DNA of 54,924 bases from Oceanicaulis sp. (GTDB lineage: Bacteria; Pseudomonadota; Alphaproteobacteria; Caulobacterales; Maricaulaceae), in contig JANQMI010000021.1 in assembly GCA_028280165.1 (NCBI GenBank), positions 1 through 54,924 on the forward strand, read 5' to 3'. This document shows positions 41,810-51,363 of the stretch, piece by piece. The first letter of the stretch is position 1; each line of letters opens with the position of its first letter. Under the pieces are notes generated by a model. That model saw only the letters and a list, made by a program, of their open reading frames with translations, had not been told where the DNA came from and searched no databases. The position numbers were made by a program, and so were the translations under genes.

Positions 41810-42064
41810 ATGGCCACGATGAATGTCTCTTTGCCGGATGCTTTGAAAGCCGTCGTGGAAGACCGCGTGGCTTCCGGGGAATACGCCAGCGCCAGCGACT
41901 ATGTTCGTGATCTTGTGCGCAAGGATGAAGACGCCAAACGCAAGTGGATTGAGTATCGCCGCCTGGTGCAAGAGGGCATCGATAGCGGCGTTAGCGACGT
42001 GACTTTTGACCAAGCCTGGAAAGAAGGGATTGAACAGGCACGGGCAAATGGCGCGAAAGATTGA
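41810..42064 (+). CDS. parD: ParD-like type II antitoxin
   Basis: An 84-residue protein. The N-terminus MATMNVSLPDALKAVVEDRVASGEYASASDYVRDLVRKDE is the ribbon-helix-helix DNA-binding fold of ParD/CopG antitoxins; the C-terminal half (WIEYRRLVQEGIDSGVSDVTFDQAWKEGI) is the expected flexible toxin-binding tail. The ATG at 41810 has GGAG seven bases upstream; an earlier in-frame ATG at 41792 lies in the palindrome. Its 3' end overlaps the toxin gene by 17 bases. It would neutralise the toxin and, with it, repress the palindrome. Confidence 0.92.
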   Translation: MATMNVSLPDALKAVVEDRVASGEYASASDYVRDLVRKDEDAKRKWIEYRRLVQEGIDSGVSDVTFDQAWKEGIEQARANGAKD

Positions 42065-42341
42065 GCTTTCGCCAGCCGCCCGTGTCGATATCGCGAGTAT
42101 TGCTAATTATGGCGCAACTGAATTCGGGATTATCGCTGCCGACCAATATCGCGAAGCGCTTGAGGAAAAACTGCGACTGATCGCAGATTTTCCGGAAGTT
42201 GGAGCAACAGACCCAATGCTTGGCAAGGGTGTGCGAGGTCTGACAGCCATGTCCCACCGGATTATCTACCGCATCACTAAGAACAACCTACTCATCCTGC
42301 GCATCCTTCACCTCCGCCAGCTGCCTCCCGGCCTGGATTAG
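42048..42341 (+). CDS. parE: ParE/RelE-superfamily toxin
   Basis: A 97-residue protein with the ParE fold signature: [23 protein letters not shown] at the N-terminus, [20 protein letters not shown] in the middle, and [31 protein letters not shown] at the C-terminus. Most ParE toxins inhibit DNA gyrase; RelE relatives cut mRNA. Which applies is not shown. The ATG overlaps the antitoxin end by 17 bases, the usual arrangement for coupled translation. It lies 62 bases before purQ. Confidence 0.92.
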   Translation: MARKIELSPAARVDIASIANYGATEFGIIAADQYREALEEKLRLIADFPEVGATDPMLGKGVRGLTAMSHRIIYRITKNNLLILRILHLRQLPPGLD

Positions 42342-42403
42342 CGCACTTTTGTCCGCTTAACCCATCTCGCCAAATGCGCGCGTCCCTGCTAAAGCGCAGA
42401 GCC

Positions 42404-43069
42404 ATGAAAAGCGCCGTCATTGTATACCCCGGCTCCAATTGCGACCGCGATGCTGCGGTGGCGATTGAGCGTGTCACCGGCCATGCGCCGGCCATGGTCT
42501 GGCACGGCGATAGCGCCCTGCCCGAAGGCCTTGATTTCATTATGGTCCCCGGGGGGTTCTCCTATGGTGACTATCTGCGCTGTGGCGCGATCGCGGCGCG
42601 ATCGCCAGTGACCGCGGACCTGATTAAGAAAGCGGAGACCGGCGTACCGATTCTCGGCGTCTGCAACGGCTTCCAGATTCTGATCGAGGCCGGGCTGCTG
42701 CCCGGTGCCCTGATGCGCAATGAAGGTCTGCACTTTGTTTGCGAACGCGCACCGCTGCTGGTGGAAACGTCAAACACCCGCTTCACCTCGGCTTATGGCG
42801 ACAACAAAGAGCTGATCATCCCGATCGCCCACCATGATGGCAATTACTTCGCCGACGCTGAAATGCTTGACCGCCTGGAGGGTGAAGGCCAGGTGGCCTT
42901 CCGCTACGGCAACAACCCCAATGGCTCAGCGCGCGACATTGCAGGCATCACAAATAAAGCGGGCAATGTGCTGGGCATGATGCCCCACCCGGAACGCGCT
43001 GTGGACACGCGCCACGGCGGCACCGATGGCGTGAAATTGTTTGAAAGCGTGATGGGGAGTGTGCAGTGA
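42404..43069 (+). CDS. purQ: Phosphoribosylformylglycinamidine synthase subunit PurQ
   Basis: A 221-residue class I glutamine amidotransferase. The catalytic Cys lies in GVCNGFQIL, the His-Glu pair in the C-terminal MPHPERAV, and the oxyanion [10 protein letters not shown] is present. It supplies ammonia from glutamine to PurL. Its ATG is 62 bases after parE. A weak promoter-like pattern (TTGTCC, 17 bases, AAATGC) occurs between them but is not convincing. Its stop overlaps the GTG start of purL. Confidence 0.97.
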   Translation: MKSAVIVYPGSNCDRDAAVAIERVTGHAPAMVWHGDSALPEGLDFIMVPGGFSYGDYLRCGAIAARSPVTADLIKKAETGVPILGVCNGFQILIEAGLLPGALMRNEGLHFVCERAPLLVETSNTRFTSAYGDNKELIIPIAHHDGNYFADAEMLDRLEGEGQVAFRYGNNPNGSARDIAGITNKAGNVLGMMPHPERAVDTRHGGTDGVKLFESVMGSVQ

Positions 43070-45312
43070 CCGAGATCGCCCCGCACGAGCGCTATGCCGA
43101 CGGTATCACTGAGGAAACCGTCCTCGAGCACGTCACGGCCGATGAATATGAGATTATTCTCAATGAGCTCGGTCGTGCACCGAACCTGGTGGAACTAGGT
43201 ATTTTTTCGGTGATGTGGTCGGAGCATTGCTCCTACAAATCCTCACGCCTGCACCTGGCGAAATTCCCGACCAGCGGTGAGAAAGTCATCTACGGTCCTG
43301 GCGAAAATGCGGGCGTCGTGGATATCGGCGATGGCCAGGCGGCGATCTTCAAGATGGAGAGCCACAACCACCCCAGCTTCATCGAGCCCTATCAGGGCGC
43401 GGCGACCGGTGTCGGAGGCATTCTGCGCGATGTCTTCACTATGGGGGCGCGCCCGGTCGCCCTGATGAATGCGCTGCGCTTTGGGGCCCCGGACCATCCC
43501 AAGACCCGCCAGCTGGTGGCTGGTGTGACCGCAGGGATTGGTGGTTATGGCAATTGCGTGGGTGTGCCCACAGTCGGTGGCGAGACCAATTTCGACAAGG
43601 GCTATAACGAAAACATCCTTGTGAACGCCATGGCGGTCGGTCTGGCCGATGCCGACAAGATCTTCACCGCCGCGGCGCGCGAGCCGGGTTTCCCGGTGCT
43701 GTATGTCGGTGCAAAAACAGGCCGCGACGGTATCCACGGCGCGACTATGGCCTCGGCGGAATTTGGCGAAGGCAGTGAAGAAAAACGCCCGACCGTTCAG
43801 GTTGGCGACCCCTTCACCGAAAAGAAGCTGATCGAAGCCTGTCTGGAGCTGATGGCCGAGGACGCTATCAGTTCGATCCAGGATATGGGCGCGGCCGGCT
43901 TGACTTCATCATCTGTGGAGATGGCCTCCTCTGGTGGATTGGGCATTGAGCTGAATCTAGACCACGTGCCTCAACGCGAAGAGGCCATGACCGCTTATGA
44001 AATGATGCTGTCGGAAAGCCAGGAACGCATGCTGATGATCGTCAAGCCCGGGCGTGAACCTGTGGCTGAGCGCATTTTCAAGAAATGGGATTTGGACGTT
44101 GCGACAATCGGCAAGACCGCTGAGCACGGCCGCCTTGTCCTGCGCCATAAGGGCGATGTGGTGTGCGACCTGCCACTAGATCCGATTGGCGAGAACGCCC
44201 CGAAATATGATCGTCCGCACTTCCCCGCTGAAGCGCGCGCGCAGATCGACCCGTCCGATCTGCATCAGCCTGAGCATCTGGGCGAAGTGCTGGCTGAGCT
44301 GATGGCGACGCCGGACATGGCCTCAAAACGCTGGATCTGGAGTCAGTATGACCGCCATGTGATGGCCGATACTGCGGCCAGCTCAGAAGACTCGGCAGAC
44401 GCCGCCATCGTGCGGGTGCATGGCACCGAAAAAGCGCTTGCCATCACCACCGACTGCACCCCGCGCTACTGCGATGCAGACCCTTATGAGGGCGGTAAGC
44501 AGGCGGTGGCCGAAGCCTGGCGCAACCTGACCGCTGTGGGCGCAGACCCGATCGCGATCACCGACTGTTTGAATTTCGGCAACCCTGAACGCCCTGAAAT
44601 CATGGGCCAATTTGTGGGCTGCGTCGAAGGCATGGCTGAAGCCTGCAAAGTGCTCGACTTTCCCGTCGTGTCCGGCAATGTCTCGCTCTATAACGAAACC
44701 GATGGCCGTGCGATCCCGCCCACGCCCGCGGTGGGAGGGCTGGGCCTGATCCCGGATATGGACAAGCGCGCCGACTTTGGCGGCGTGGAAGATGGTGATG
44801 TCATCCTTCTGGTCGGTGAAACGACGGGTGCGCTCGGCGCGTCGCTCTACATGCGCCATATCGAAGGCAAGGAAGCGGGCAATGCCCCGCGCGTCGACCT
44901 TGCCGCTGAGAAGCGCAATGGCGACTATGTCCGCGCCGAAATCCGCGCCGGTCGCGCTAAAGCGGTTCATGATTTGTCAGATGGCGGGCTGGCCTGTGCG
45001 GCCGCCGACATGGCGCTGGCGTCCGGCACAGGCATCAAGCTGGCCTATGAAGGGCCAGTCCCGCACTTTGCCTGGATGTTCGGAGAGGATCAGGGCCGCT
45101 ACCTGATGGCCGCGAGCGCGGATCATGCCGAAGCCATGCTGGCGGCTGCGCGTGAACAATCGGTCCCGGTCCAGGTCATTGGCCTAGCTGGCGGGCGCTT
45201 CATCTCGATCAATGGCGGGCATGCGGTGGATCTCATTCGCCTGAAACAAGCCTTTGAGAACTGGTTGCCAGAGCTGATGGCCGGTGAACCGGAAGCGAAT
45301 GTAGCGGAGTAG
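43066..45312 (+). CDS. purL: Phosphoribosylformylglycinamidine synthase subunit PurL
   Basis: A 748-residue synthase of the small PurL type. It shows the AIRS-like repeat architecture, with [15 protein letters not shown] and [11 protein letters not shown] near the N-terminus (about 45-105) and a Gly-rich PTVGGE segment. ATP and FGAR bind here and ammonia from PurQ makes FGAM. It starts with GTG overlapping the purQ stop. It is followed by an intergenic palindromic element, and no further pur gene is seen downstream. Confidence 0.97.
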   Translation: MTEIAPHERYADGITEETVLEHVTADEYEIILNELGRAPNLVELGIFSVMWSEHCSYKSSRLHLAKFPTSGEKVIYGPGENAGVVDIGDGQAAIFKMESHNHPSFIEPYQGAATGVGGILRDVFTMGARPVALMNALRFGAPDHPKTRQLVAGVTAGIGGYGNCVGVPTVGGETNFDKGYNENILVNAMAVGLADADKIFTAAAREPGFPVLYVGAKTGRDGIHGATMASAEFGEGSEEKRPTVQVGDPFTEKKLIEACLELMAEDAISSIQDMGAAGLTSSSVEMASSGGLGIELNLDHVPQREEAMTAYEMMLSESQERMLMIVKPGREPVAERIFKKWDLDVATIGKTAEHGRLVLRHKGDVVCDLPLDPIGENAPKYDRPHFPAEARAQIDPSDLHQPEHLGEVLAELMATPDMASKRWIWSQYDRHVMADTAASSEDSADAAIVRVHGTEKALAITTDCTPRYCDADPYEGGKQAVAEAWRNLTAVGADPIAITDCLNFGNPERPEIMGQFVGCVEGMAEACKVLDFPVVSGNVSLYNETDGRAIPPTPAVGGLGLIPDMDKRADFGGVEDGDVILLVGETTGALGASLYMRHIEGKEAGNAPRVDLAAEKRNGDYVRAEIRAGRAKAVHDLSDGGLACAAADMALASGTGIKLAYEGPVPHFAWMFGEDQGRYLMAASADHAEAMLAAAREQSVPVQVIGLAGGRFISINGGHAVDLIRLKQAFENWLPELMAGEPEANVAE

Positions 45313-45386
45313 AATTCTCCAGAGGCTCGGCGGGTCTAGCGCGAGCCGTGTCAGGTCCAAACAGTCTTTCCCCTTCGCCCAACTTC

Positions 45387-45427
45387 CTCTTTGCTGACCC
45401 TGAACCGAGTTCGGGGTCGGGAAAGAG
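45387..45427. repeat. Long imperfect palindrome (REP-like hairpin) after purL
   Basis: A 19-position inverted repeat (45387-45405 with 45409-45427, three-base loop CGA) with one mismatch and two G-T pairs; the core is GACCCTGAAC / GTTCGGGGTC. It lies in the gap between purL and the DUF5694 gene. No T-tract follows, so it may be a dispersed palindromic element or a transcript-end stabiliser. No second copy was seen in this window. Confidence 0.6.
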
Positions 45428-45538
45428 AGCGTTTGGGGCGTAGAGACTGCCTTTCCAAGCGTCCGGTCGATTCTGAGTACACCGTGAGCCGATTTGGCGC
45501 TCTAATGCGTCAATGTGGCCACAGGGGATTTTGGACTC

Positions 45539-46627
45539 ATGACTAGACCGACGGCGCTTCAAGCCTGTGCGTGTCTTCTCGCACTGCTTTCCTTCATTGC
45601 CGGTGATCCACCAGCGCACGCCCAGACAGTCACAATCGTCGGAACCCAGCATCTGAGAGGTCTGGATCCCGCCCCCAGCCCTGAGCAGCTGAACCATGCC
45701 GTCGAAGCCATGTCGGCCTTTCAGCCCACCCAGGTCTGCGTTGAACGGATGAGTGGCGAGCGGCTCCAGGCCCTGTCTCAGGACCTGATGCGCCATGGCA
45801 TGGCCTTAAGCCCGGATACGCATGGCCGCCCCCTGGGAACCCAGATCATACCGTTGGGTAAGACCATGCAGACCTGGCTTGAGGTCCGCCCAGCCGACGC
45901 GCGCGACCGGGCTCGTGATCTGGCCTCGCGCTGGGATGAGCTGGATTTCGACAGCCGCATTGAACTCATTGGTCTACAGATCGCCGGATATGAATTTCAT
46001 TCCGCGGTTCTGAATTGGTCCTATCTCAGTGAGCCTGAGCGAGAGGCCGCCGCCGAAGATATCCTGGCTTCAGTCTCAAACCCATTGACGGACATGCTCA
46101 ACAGCGTGGATGAAGTCTACTCCTTGGCTGTCCCCCTCGCCCGACAGGCGGGCTTGCACGCGCTTTGCACCGCCGATTCACAGGAATACGAGGCCGCGGG
46201 TATGAGGGCTGCCATCGATCACGGTGGAATGGAACGCCTCTCCAGTCCAGATATCGCATCCAGACTCGAGGCCTATATGGCCCAGATGGACTCCGTGTGG
46301 CAGCCAGATAGCGGGGCAGACGCCTTGACCCGCATGCTGGCTTATATGAACAGCGAATCCTTCGTCGAATACGACCTTGAAAACCAATGGGAATTGCTCC
46401 GCGAATACGATAATGCGGATGGTGCATTTCAACGCCGGCTCATGTACTGGCACGCCCGCACCGCTCAGATTTCCTCGGAGCTCTTTCGGGCGCTCGCGCA
46501 AGGCCAGGACGAGCGTGTGCTGTTCATCGTGGGCGCGGCTCATCGCGCCTTCAACGAAGCGGAATTGCGCTCCCAGCCCTGGGTGAGCGTCGAACCGGCC
46601 GCTCCGCTGTTTGAGGCCTCCCCTTAG
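45539..46627 (+). CDS. DUF5694-like secreted protein
   Basis: A 362-residue protein. A signal peptide (about 1-29, ending AHAQ) is followed by TVTIVGTQHL, which opens the DUF5694 domain; the C-terminal VLFIVGAAHRAFNEAELRSQPWVSVEP gives the second half of the family pattern. The layout resembles TraB/GumN-like proteins, with GTxHL at the start and G-x-x-H near the end. Function unknown. GGGGA is about ten bases before the ATG at 45539. It ends convergently with the OppA-like gene, 39 bases apart. Confidence 0.75.
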   Translation: MTRPTALQACACLLALLSFIAGDPPAHAQTVTIVGTQHLRGLDPAPSPEQLNHAVEAMSAFQPTQVCVERMSGERLQALSQDLMRHGMALSPDTHGRPLGTQIIPLGKTMQTWLEVRPADARDRARDLASRWDELDFDSRIELIGLQIAGYEFHSAVLNWSYLSEPEREAAAEDILASVSNPLTDMLNSVDEVYSLAVPLARQAGLHALCTADSQEYEAAGMRAAIDHGGMERLSSPDIASRLEAYMAQMDSVWQPDSGADALTRMLAYMNSESFVEYDLENQWELLREYDNADGAFQRRLMYWHARTAQISSELFRALAQGQDERVLFIVGAAHRAFNEAELRSQPWVSVEPAAPLFEASP

Positions 46628-46666
46628 GAGCTATTCGGCACGCCAGCAGCCAGCCCGACCTGGCCT

Positions 46667-48280
46667 CTAGCCTTCTGCCTCACTGACGCACAGATGGGTC
46701 GAGGCGGTGTACTCATAAGCGCCGCCAACCCAGCCCTTGATGCGCGGATGAACGATCCAGGCCCGCTCCAGGTGGAAGAGCGGCGCGATGGCGAAATCGT
46801 CCAGTGCGATTTGTTCAGCTTGGCGGAACAGCTCCGCGCGGGCTGCCGGGTCCTGTTCATTTTGAGCCGCCACGAGCAGCGCCTCAACATCCTCATTGCT
46901 CCAGCCGGAGAAATTGCCGGCTGCGCCTTCAGCAATGACGTCGAGCATGTAGGAGGTATCGCGAACCGACGCGACCCAGCCGCCCAGCGCTGCATCGAAA
47001 TTGCCGGCGCGCAGATTTTGATAATGGACCGCCGCCTCAGAGCTGAAAATCTCGACCTGGACCCAGTCGGCCAGGCTATTCCAGTCGTTCTGAAGCGCAG
47101 GCGCAAACCGGTCGCCATTGCCCCCGGACGGATAGGCGAACTCAAAGGTCAGCGGGTTGTCCGGGCCAAAGCCGGCCTCGGTGAGCAATTGCAGCGCACG
47201 GGCCCGGCGTGAGTCCAAGGACTCGCTTCCCCAGGCAATGTCAGCGGTCGGATAGGGATCGGCCAGATTCTCTGGCACCAGCCCTTGTGCAACCACGAGG
47301 CTGTTGGGAATGACTTCGGTGAAGGCAAACTCGCGGTCGATTGCGATGCCCAAGGCTTCGCGAACGCGGCGGTCGCCAAACGGCTCACGCTCGGTATTGC
47401 CCGTAAAGTAGAAGGTCGTCGGCGGCTGGACCCTGCGGATATGGTTGGGAAGGTCGGCTTCCACACGCGCCAGCATGGATGGCGGGACCGAGGAGGCAAT
47501 GTCCAGCTCGCCCGCTCGTGCCAGGCGTGCCGCGGTTTCAGGCGCATTGATGGGGAAGTTAAACACCTCGTCAAAACAGACATTAGCCGTGTCGTAGAAG
47601 CGCTCATTGCGGCGCAGAACCGCCTGCGCCCCAACGGTGCGCTCCACCAGCGTGTAAGCCCCATTCACGACGATGTTTTCTGGCAAGGTCCAGGCATCGC
47701 CATACGCCTCGATGACGTGGCCCGGCAGCACTGATCCGCGCCCGTCAGCCAGCAGTTGAGGCAGGAAAGGCATGGGGTGAACCAGGCTGATCTCCACGGT
47801 TCGCGGGTCGCGCGCGGCCACGCCCAGCGTCTGCGGATCGGCCTGTCCATTCAGGATGGCTTCGGCGTTCACCACCGGCCCGAACACTTCGACATAGGCC
47901 GCGGCGGTTGCCGGATCGACGGCCCGCCGAAAGCTGTAAACCACATCATCGGCGGTAATCGCGCGGCCATCAGACCAAACGATGTCGTCGCGAAGCGTGA
48001 AGGTCCAGATCAGGCCATCTTCAGACTGGGTAAAGCTCTCGGCCAACGCCAGTTCTGGACGGCCGTCCGGGCCGCGGCGCATGAGGCCCACAAATAAGTC
48101 GGCGGTAAGCACCTGGACCCAGGCCCCGCCGGCTTTATGGGGGTCAACCGCGTCAATCTCAGGCCCGTCATTGCGATACAGGACACCCGATTGAAGCCGG
48201 TCGATCTGTGTGACCTCTCGAGCCTCACCGCAGGCAACCAGCACAAAAACACTCGCAAGTCCCAAGAGACGCAACTTCAT
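46667..48280 (-). CDS. Periplasmic oligopeptide-binding lipoprotein (OppA/MppA-like)
   Basis: A 537-residue extracellular solute-binding protein, family 5. The lipoprotein signal is MKLRLLGLASVFVLVAC, with the modified Cys at 17. The fold markers are DPHKAGGAWVQVLTADLFVGLMRRGPDG, SFTQSEDGLIWTFTLRDDIVWSDGRAITADDVVYSFRRAVDP and TTFYFTGNTEREPFGDRRVREALGIAIDRE, all typical of peptide-binding Opp/Dpp components. There are no oppBCDF genes near it, so it is an orphan that may share another transporter, as MppA does. It is 32 bases downstream of degP on the same strand. Confidence 0.9.
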   Translation of the reverse strand: MKLRLLGLASVFVLVACGEAREVTQIDRLQSGVLYRNDGPEIDAVDPHKAGGAWVQVLTADLFVGLMRRGPDGRPELALAESFTQSEDGLIWTFTLRDDIVWSDGRAITADDVVYSFRRAVDPATAAAYVEVFGPVVNAEAILNGQADPQTLGVAARDPRTVEISLVHPMPFLPQLLADGRGSVLPGHVIEAYGDAWTLPENIVVNGAYTLVERTVGAQAVLRRNERFYDTANVCFDEVFNFPINAPETAARLARAGELDIASSVPPSMLARVEADLPNHIRRVQPPTTFYFTGNTEREPFGDRRVREALGIAIDREFAFTEVIPNSLVVAQGLVPENLADPYPTADIAWGSESLDSRRARALQLLTEAGFGPDNPLTFEFAYPSGGNGDRFAPALQNDWNSLADWVQVEIFSSEAAVHYQNLRAGNFDAALGGWVASVRDTSYMLDVIAEGAAGNFSGWSNEDVEALLVAAQNEQDPAARAELFRQAEQIALDDFAIAPLFHLERAWIVHPRIKGWVGGAYEYTASTHLCVSEAEG

Positions 48281-48312
48281 GGCATTTTCCTGTTGTTGTT
48301 AGCCCAAAGGCC

Positions 48313-49713
48313 TTAGCTGGCTTCAGCACGCAGCGTTTGCAGCACGTATTGGCCCTGGCGGTTTAAGCTGAACAAGACCGGGTTTCCGCCTTCCGCTGCG
48401 CTTTCAGCCAAGGCCCGCGCCTGATCCATATCGTCAACGCGGGTCCAGGCAATTTCTTCGACGACGTCGCCCACACGCACCTTGCCGGCCGCATCGCTGT
48501 CCGGATCAACGGCGGTCACCACAAGGCCTTCAGCATCGGGGTGAACACGGTGCCGGCGACGCAGTTGAGCGGTCAGGGGCTCAAGCGTCAGGCCGAAAAC
48601 ATCATCGCCAAGCGTGATTTCAGGCGTTTCATCGCGCGGGGTGGCACCGATGGGCGCACGGTCCCCGCGTTCATTGAGGCGCTCGATCGTCACTTCCAGG
48701 GTTAGAGCCCGTCCCCGGCGGAAGACTTCCACCTCCACCATCGCGCCCGGCTCAGTTTCAGCCACGATGCGCACCAGGGCCCGGTCGTCAGCGACAGGAC
48801 GCCCGGCAATGGCCAGCACGACATCACCGACCTGAAGATCGGATTCGCCCGCCGGTCCTTCCGGATCAATGCGCGTCAGGATGGCCCCGCGAGCGTTAGA
48901 CAGGCCCATGGCGGTCGCCATGTCTTGAGTCACGGGCTGAACCCGCACACCCAGCCAGCCCCGCCGCGCCTCTCCAAATTCGATCAGCTGATCGACAATC
49001 GGCGCGGCCACACGGCTGGGAATGGAAAACGAGATACCCACGCTCGCTCCGGTCGGCGAGAAGATCGCCGTGTTCACACCGATCACCTCGCCATCCATGT
49101 TGAACAGAGGGCCGCCGGAATTCCCCGAATTGATCGCCACATCGGTCTGGAGATAGTCGTCGTAGCGTCCACCAATATCGCGTCCCTGGGCACTCACCAC
49201 GCCCGCCGTCAGCGATCCGCCAAGACCAAAAGGATTGCCGATGGCGACCACCCATTCGCCGACGCGCAGCGTGTCGCTGTCACCGAAACTGACAAAGACC
49301 AGCGGCTCGCCGGCATCGACGCGCAGCACGGCCAGGTCGGTCGCCGGATCACGACCGATGATCTCAGCGGGCAACACCGTGCCATCCTGCAGGACGACCT
49401 CGACCTCGTCGGCTTCATCAATGACGTGATCATTCGTCACCACAAGCCCCGCAGCATCGATAATGAAACCTGAGCCGAGCGAGCGCTCCACCCGCGGGCC
49501 ATCACCGAGCATGTCATTGAACCGTTCCAGCGGAGACCCGGGCGGGAAGACCGGAATACCCTCGCCTTCACCGATGCGGTTCGCCGTCGAGATATTCACC
49601 ACCGCCGGGCTCAATGCATCATTGAGATCGGCGAACCCCGTATTGGGTTGTGCCGCGGCCGATCCGCCCATGAGAGCGGCCAACGAAAAAAGGGCGAATA
49701 TCAACACGCGCAT
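48313..49713 (-). CDS. degP: Do-like periplasmic serine protease (DegP/DegQ/HtrA)
   Basis: A 466-residue exported trypsin-type protease. The signal peptide is about 1-22. The catalytic triad is H96 (NDHVIDEA), D126 (TDLAVLRVD) and S199 (GNSGGPLF). Two PDZ domains follow: about 250-345 (RRGWLGVRVQPVTQDMATAMGL) and 370-460. It degrades and refolds misfolded periplasmic proteins. GGAG lies six bases before the ATG at 49713. An OppA-like lipoprotein gene follows 32 bases later. In many alphaproteobacteria degP is beside hflK-hflC; here hflKC lies 3 kb away on the other strand. Confidence 0.94.
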   Translation of the reverse strand: MRVLIFALFSLAALMGGSAAAQPNTGFADLNDALSPAVVNISTANRIGEGEGIPVFPPGSPLERFNDMLGDGPRVERSLGSGFIIDAAGLVVTNDHVIDEADEVEVVLQDGTVLPAEIIGRDPATDLAVLRVDAGEPLVFVSFGDSDTLRVGEWVVAIGNPFGLGGSLTAGVVSAQGRDIGGRYDDYLQTDVAINSGNSGGPLFNMDGEVIGVNTAIFSPTGASVGISFSIPSRVAAPIVDQLIEFGEARRGWLGVRVQPVTQDMATAMGLSNARGAILTRIDPEGPAGESDLQVGDVVLAIAGRPVADDRALVRIVAETEPGAMVEVEVFRRGRALTLEVTIERLNERGDRAPIGATPRDETPEITLGDDVFGLTLEPLTAQLRRRHRVHPDAEGLVVTAVDPDSDAAGKVRVGDVVEEIAWTRVDDMDQARALAESAAEGGNPVLFSLNRQGQYVLQTLRAEAS

Positions 49714-49844
49714 GGAGGGCTCCAAACCAATCTTTGGCCAACGCTAGCAGAGCAAAGGGCCACTCGCCATAAATCCACCACGCCGAACGCAGCATGCCCA
49801 ATGAAATATGTGTGAGCCGGCGGGAAGGAAAAGCGTGACCAGGG

Positions 49845-50633
49845 CTAAAGACGCAGCTCAACCGCACGGGCATAAGCGGCGTTCAGCGCCGACGCGAGCG
49901 ACTCATCCAGGCGACCCTCCGCGTTCAGCGCGGCTAATCCTGCGGCCGTGGTGCCGCCTTGGCTGGTGATTGACTGGCGCAAGGCCTCGAATGTGCGGTT
50001 GTCGTCCGCCGCCAGAAGCAGGCTGCCCAACATGGTCTCAACAACCAGCTTGCGGGCCGCTTCAGCAGAAAAACCCTGGGCTTCCACGGCGGCTTGATAC
50101 GCCCTGGCGAAGTCGAACACATAGCCAGGCCCGCTGCCGGCACTCGCCGTGATACGATCGACGCCATCTTCATCGTCCAACCAGATCACACTGCCAACCG
50201 CTGCCGCTAAGCGGTGCGCTAGGTCACGCTGGCTGTCTGTCACTGCTTTTTGGGCGAACACCCCGCTCACCGCCCGGCCGATTTGCGCCGGCATATTTGG
50301 CATCAACCTGACGACCGGTGCTCCGCCGCAGGCCGAAGATACCGTTTCAGCCAATGTGCCGGCGGCGATCGAGACCACGACCCCATCCGGCTTCAAATGC
50401 GCTGCGGCAGGCGGCAGGGCGGTGTTGATCAGCTGAGGTTTCACGGCCGCGACGATCACATCGAAGGCAGAGGACTCCAGCTGGTCCGCATGCGCCACCA
50501 GGCCCGCGCCATGGGGTGGCATCTCCAACCCAGGATCCAGGACCGTAAAGTGTAGGTCGGAAAGCTCGGACCAGCGCGCCAGCAGCGCCCCGCCCATATT
50601 TCCGCACCCAACCATCAACACCGATTGACTCAT
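49845..50633 (-). CDS. proC: Pyrroline-5-carboxylate reductase
   Basis: A 262-residue NAD(P)H-dependent enzyme, the last step of proline synthesis. VLMVGCGNMGGALL is the nucleotide-binding turn, VAAVKPQ the cofactor loop, and SAGSGPGYVF ... GGTTAAGLAAL the C-terminal signature of the family. GGAGG lies three bases before the ATG at 50633; a 39-codon upstream extension of the frame has no family match. It stands 131 bases before degP on the same strand. Confidence 0.95.
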   Translation of the reverse strand: MSQSVLMVGCGNMGGALLARWSELSDLHFTVLDPGLEMPPHGAGLVAHADQLESSAFDVIVAAVKPQLINTALPPAAAHLKPDGVVVSIAAGTLAETVSSACGGAPVVRLMPNMPAQIGRAVSGVFAQKAVTDSQRDLAHRLAAAVGSVIWLDDEDGVDRITASAGSGPGYVFDFARAYQAAVEAQGFSAEAARKLVVETMLGSLLLAADDNRTFEALRQSITSQGGTTAAGLAALNAEGRLDESLASALNAAYARAVELRL

Positions 50634-50767
50634 GGCCCTCCAGCCTTCCTCGACACGATCAAAGACAGGCCGAAGCCTAGCAGAAGGCTGAACCGACACG
50701 GCGCAATTTATACAGGGCGATACCCGATCAGCCCCCACCACGCCGCGCACCGGCCGATTTAAAGCGC

Positions 50768-51142
50768 CTACTGAGCGCTGATACAGAAGGTATTGAGCTT
50801 GTTGCCGTCCAGATCGCGGAAATAGGCCGCGTAAAAGCCGCCGCCGCGATGGCCGGGCGCGCCTTCGTCCGTGCCACCGGCCTTAAGCGCTGCGGCGTAG
50901 ATCGCGTCCACATGGGCGGGGTCTTTGGCATGAAGGGCTAGCATCACACCATTGCCAACGGTGGCCGGCTCGCCGTTGAACGGCTTGGTCAGACCAATGC
51001 CGGCCGGGCCGTCGGGCTTACCCCAAGCGATAAAGGTCTCCTCCTCCATCATGCGAGGGGTCTCCAAAAGCTCTGCCAGCGTGTCATAGAAGGCGGCGGC
51101 GCGCTGAAGATCATTGGTCCCAATGGTGACATATCCAAGCAT
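50768..51142 (-). CDS. VOC-superfamily protein
   Basis: A 124-residue protein with two VOC repeats: MLGYVTIGTNDLQRAAAFYDTLAELL and NGVMLALHAKDPAHVDAIYAAALKAGGTDEG ... AYFRDLDGNKLNTFC. Such proteins include glyoxalase-like enzymes. The ligand is unknown. GGAG lies six bases before the ATG at 51142; an ATG two codons earlier directly abuts the site and is less likely. It is divergent from thyA and unrelated in sequence detail to the other VOC gene at 35.5 kb. Confidence 0.88.
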   Translation of the reverse strand: MLGYVTIGTNDLQRAAAFYDTLAELLETPRMMEEETFIAWGKPDGPAGIGLTKPFNGEPATVGNGVMLALHAKDPAHVDAIYAAALKAGGTDEGAPGHRGGGFYAAYFRDLDGNKLNTFCISAQ

Positions 51143-51363
51143 TTTCATCTCCGTGAGAGGGGCTCTAGAAAGACAGGAGTTCTTAATTTGTTCCATACGC
51201 ATGGAGGCATGGATTTGTCCCTTTGGCAAGTCTGGTCTTATGACAACGCGACAACACAGCAGACCGGATCCCCGGCTTGTCCACACCCGCACCTGCTCCG
51301 CCCCCTGCCGCGAATCAGATGTGTTGCTATGTTGGATGTTCACGCTTGTTCTAGGAGCGCGCC

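Noticed and set aside
41492-43069. Prophage or transposon carrying the parDE module
   Set aside because: No integrase, transposase, terminal repeats or target duplication are visible around the module; it is a lone two-gene cassette.
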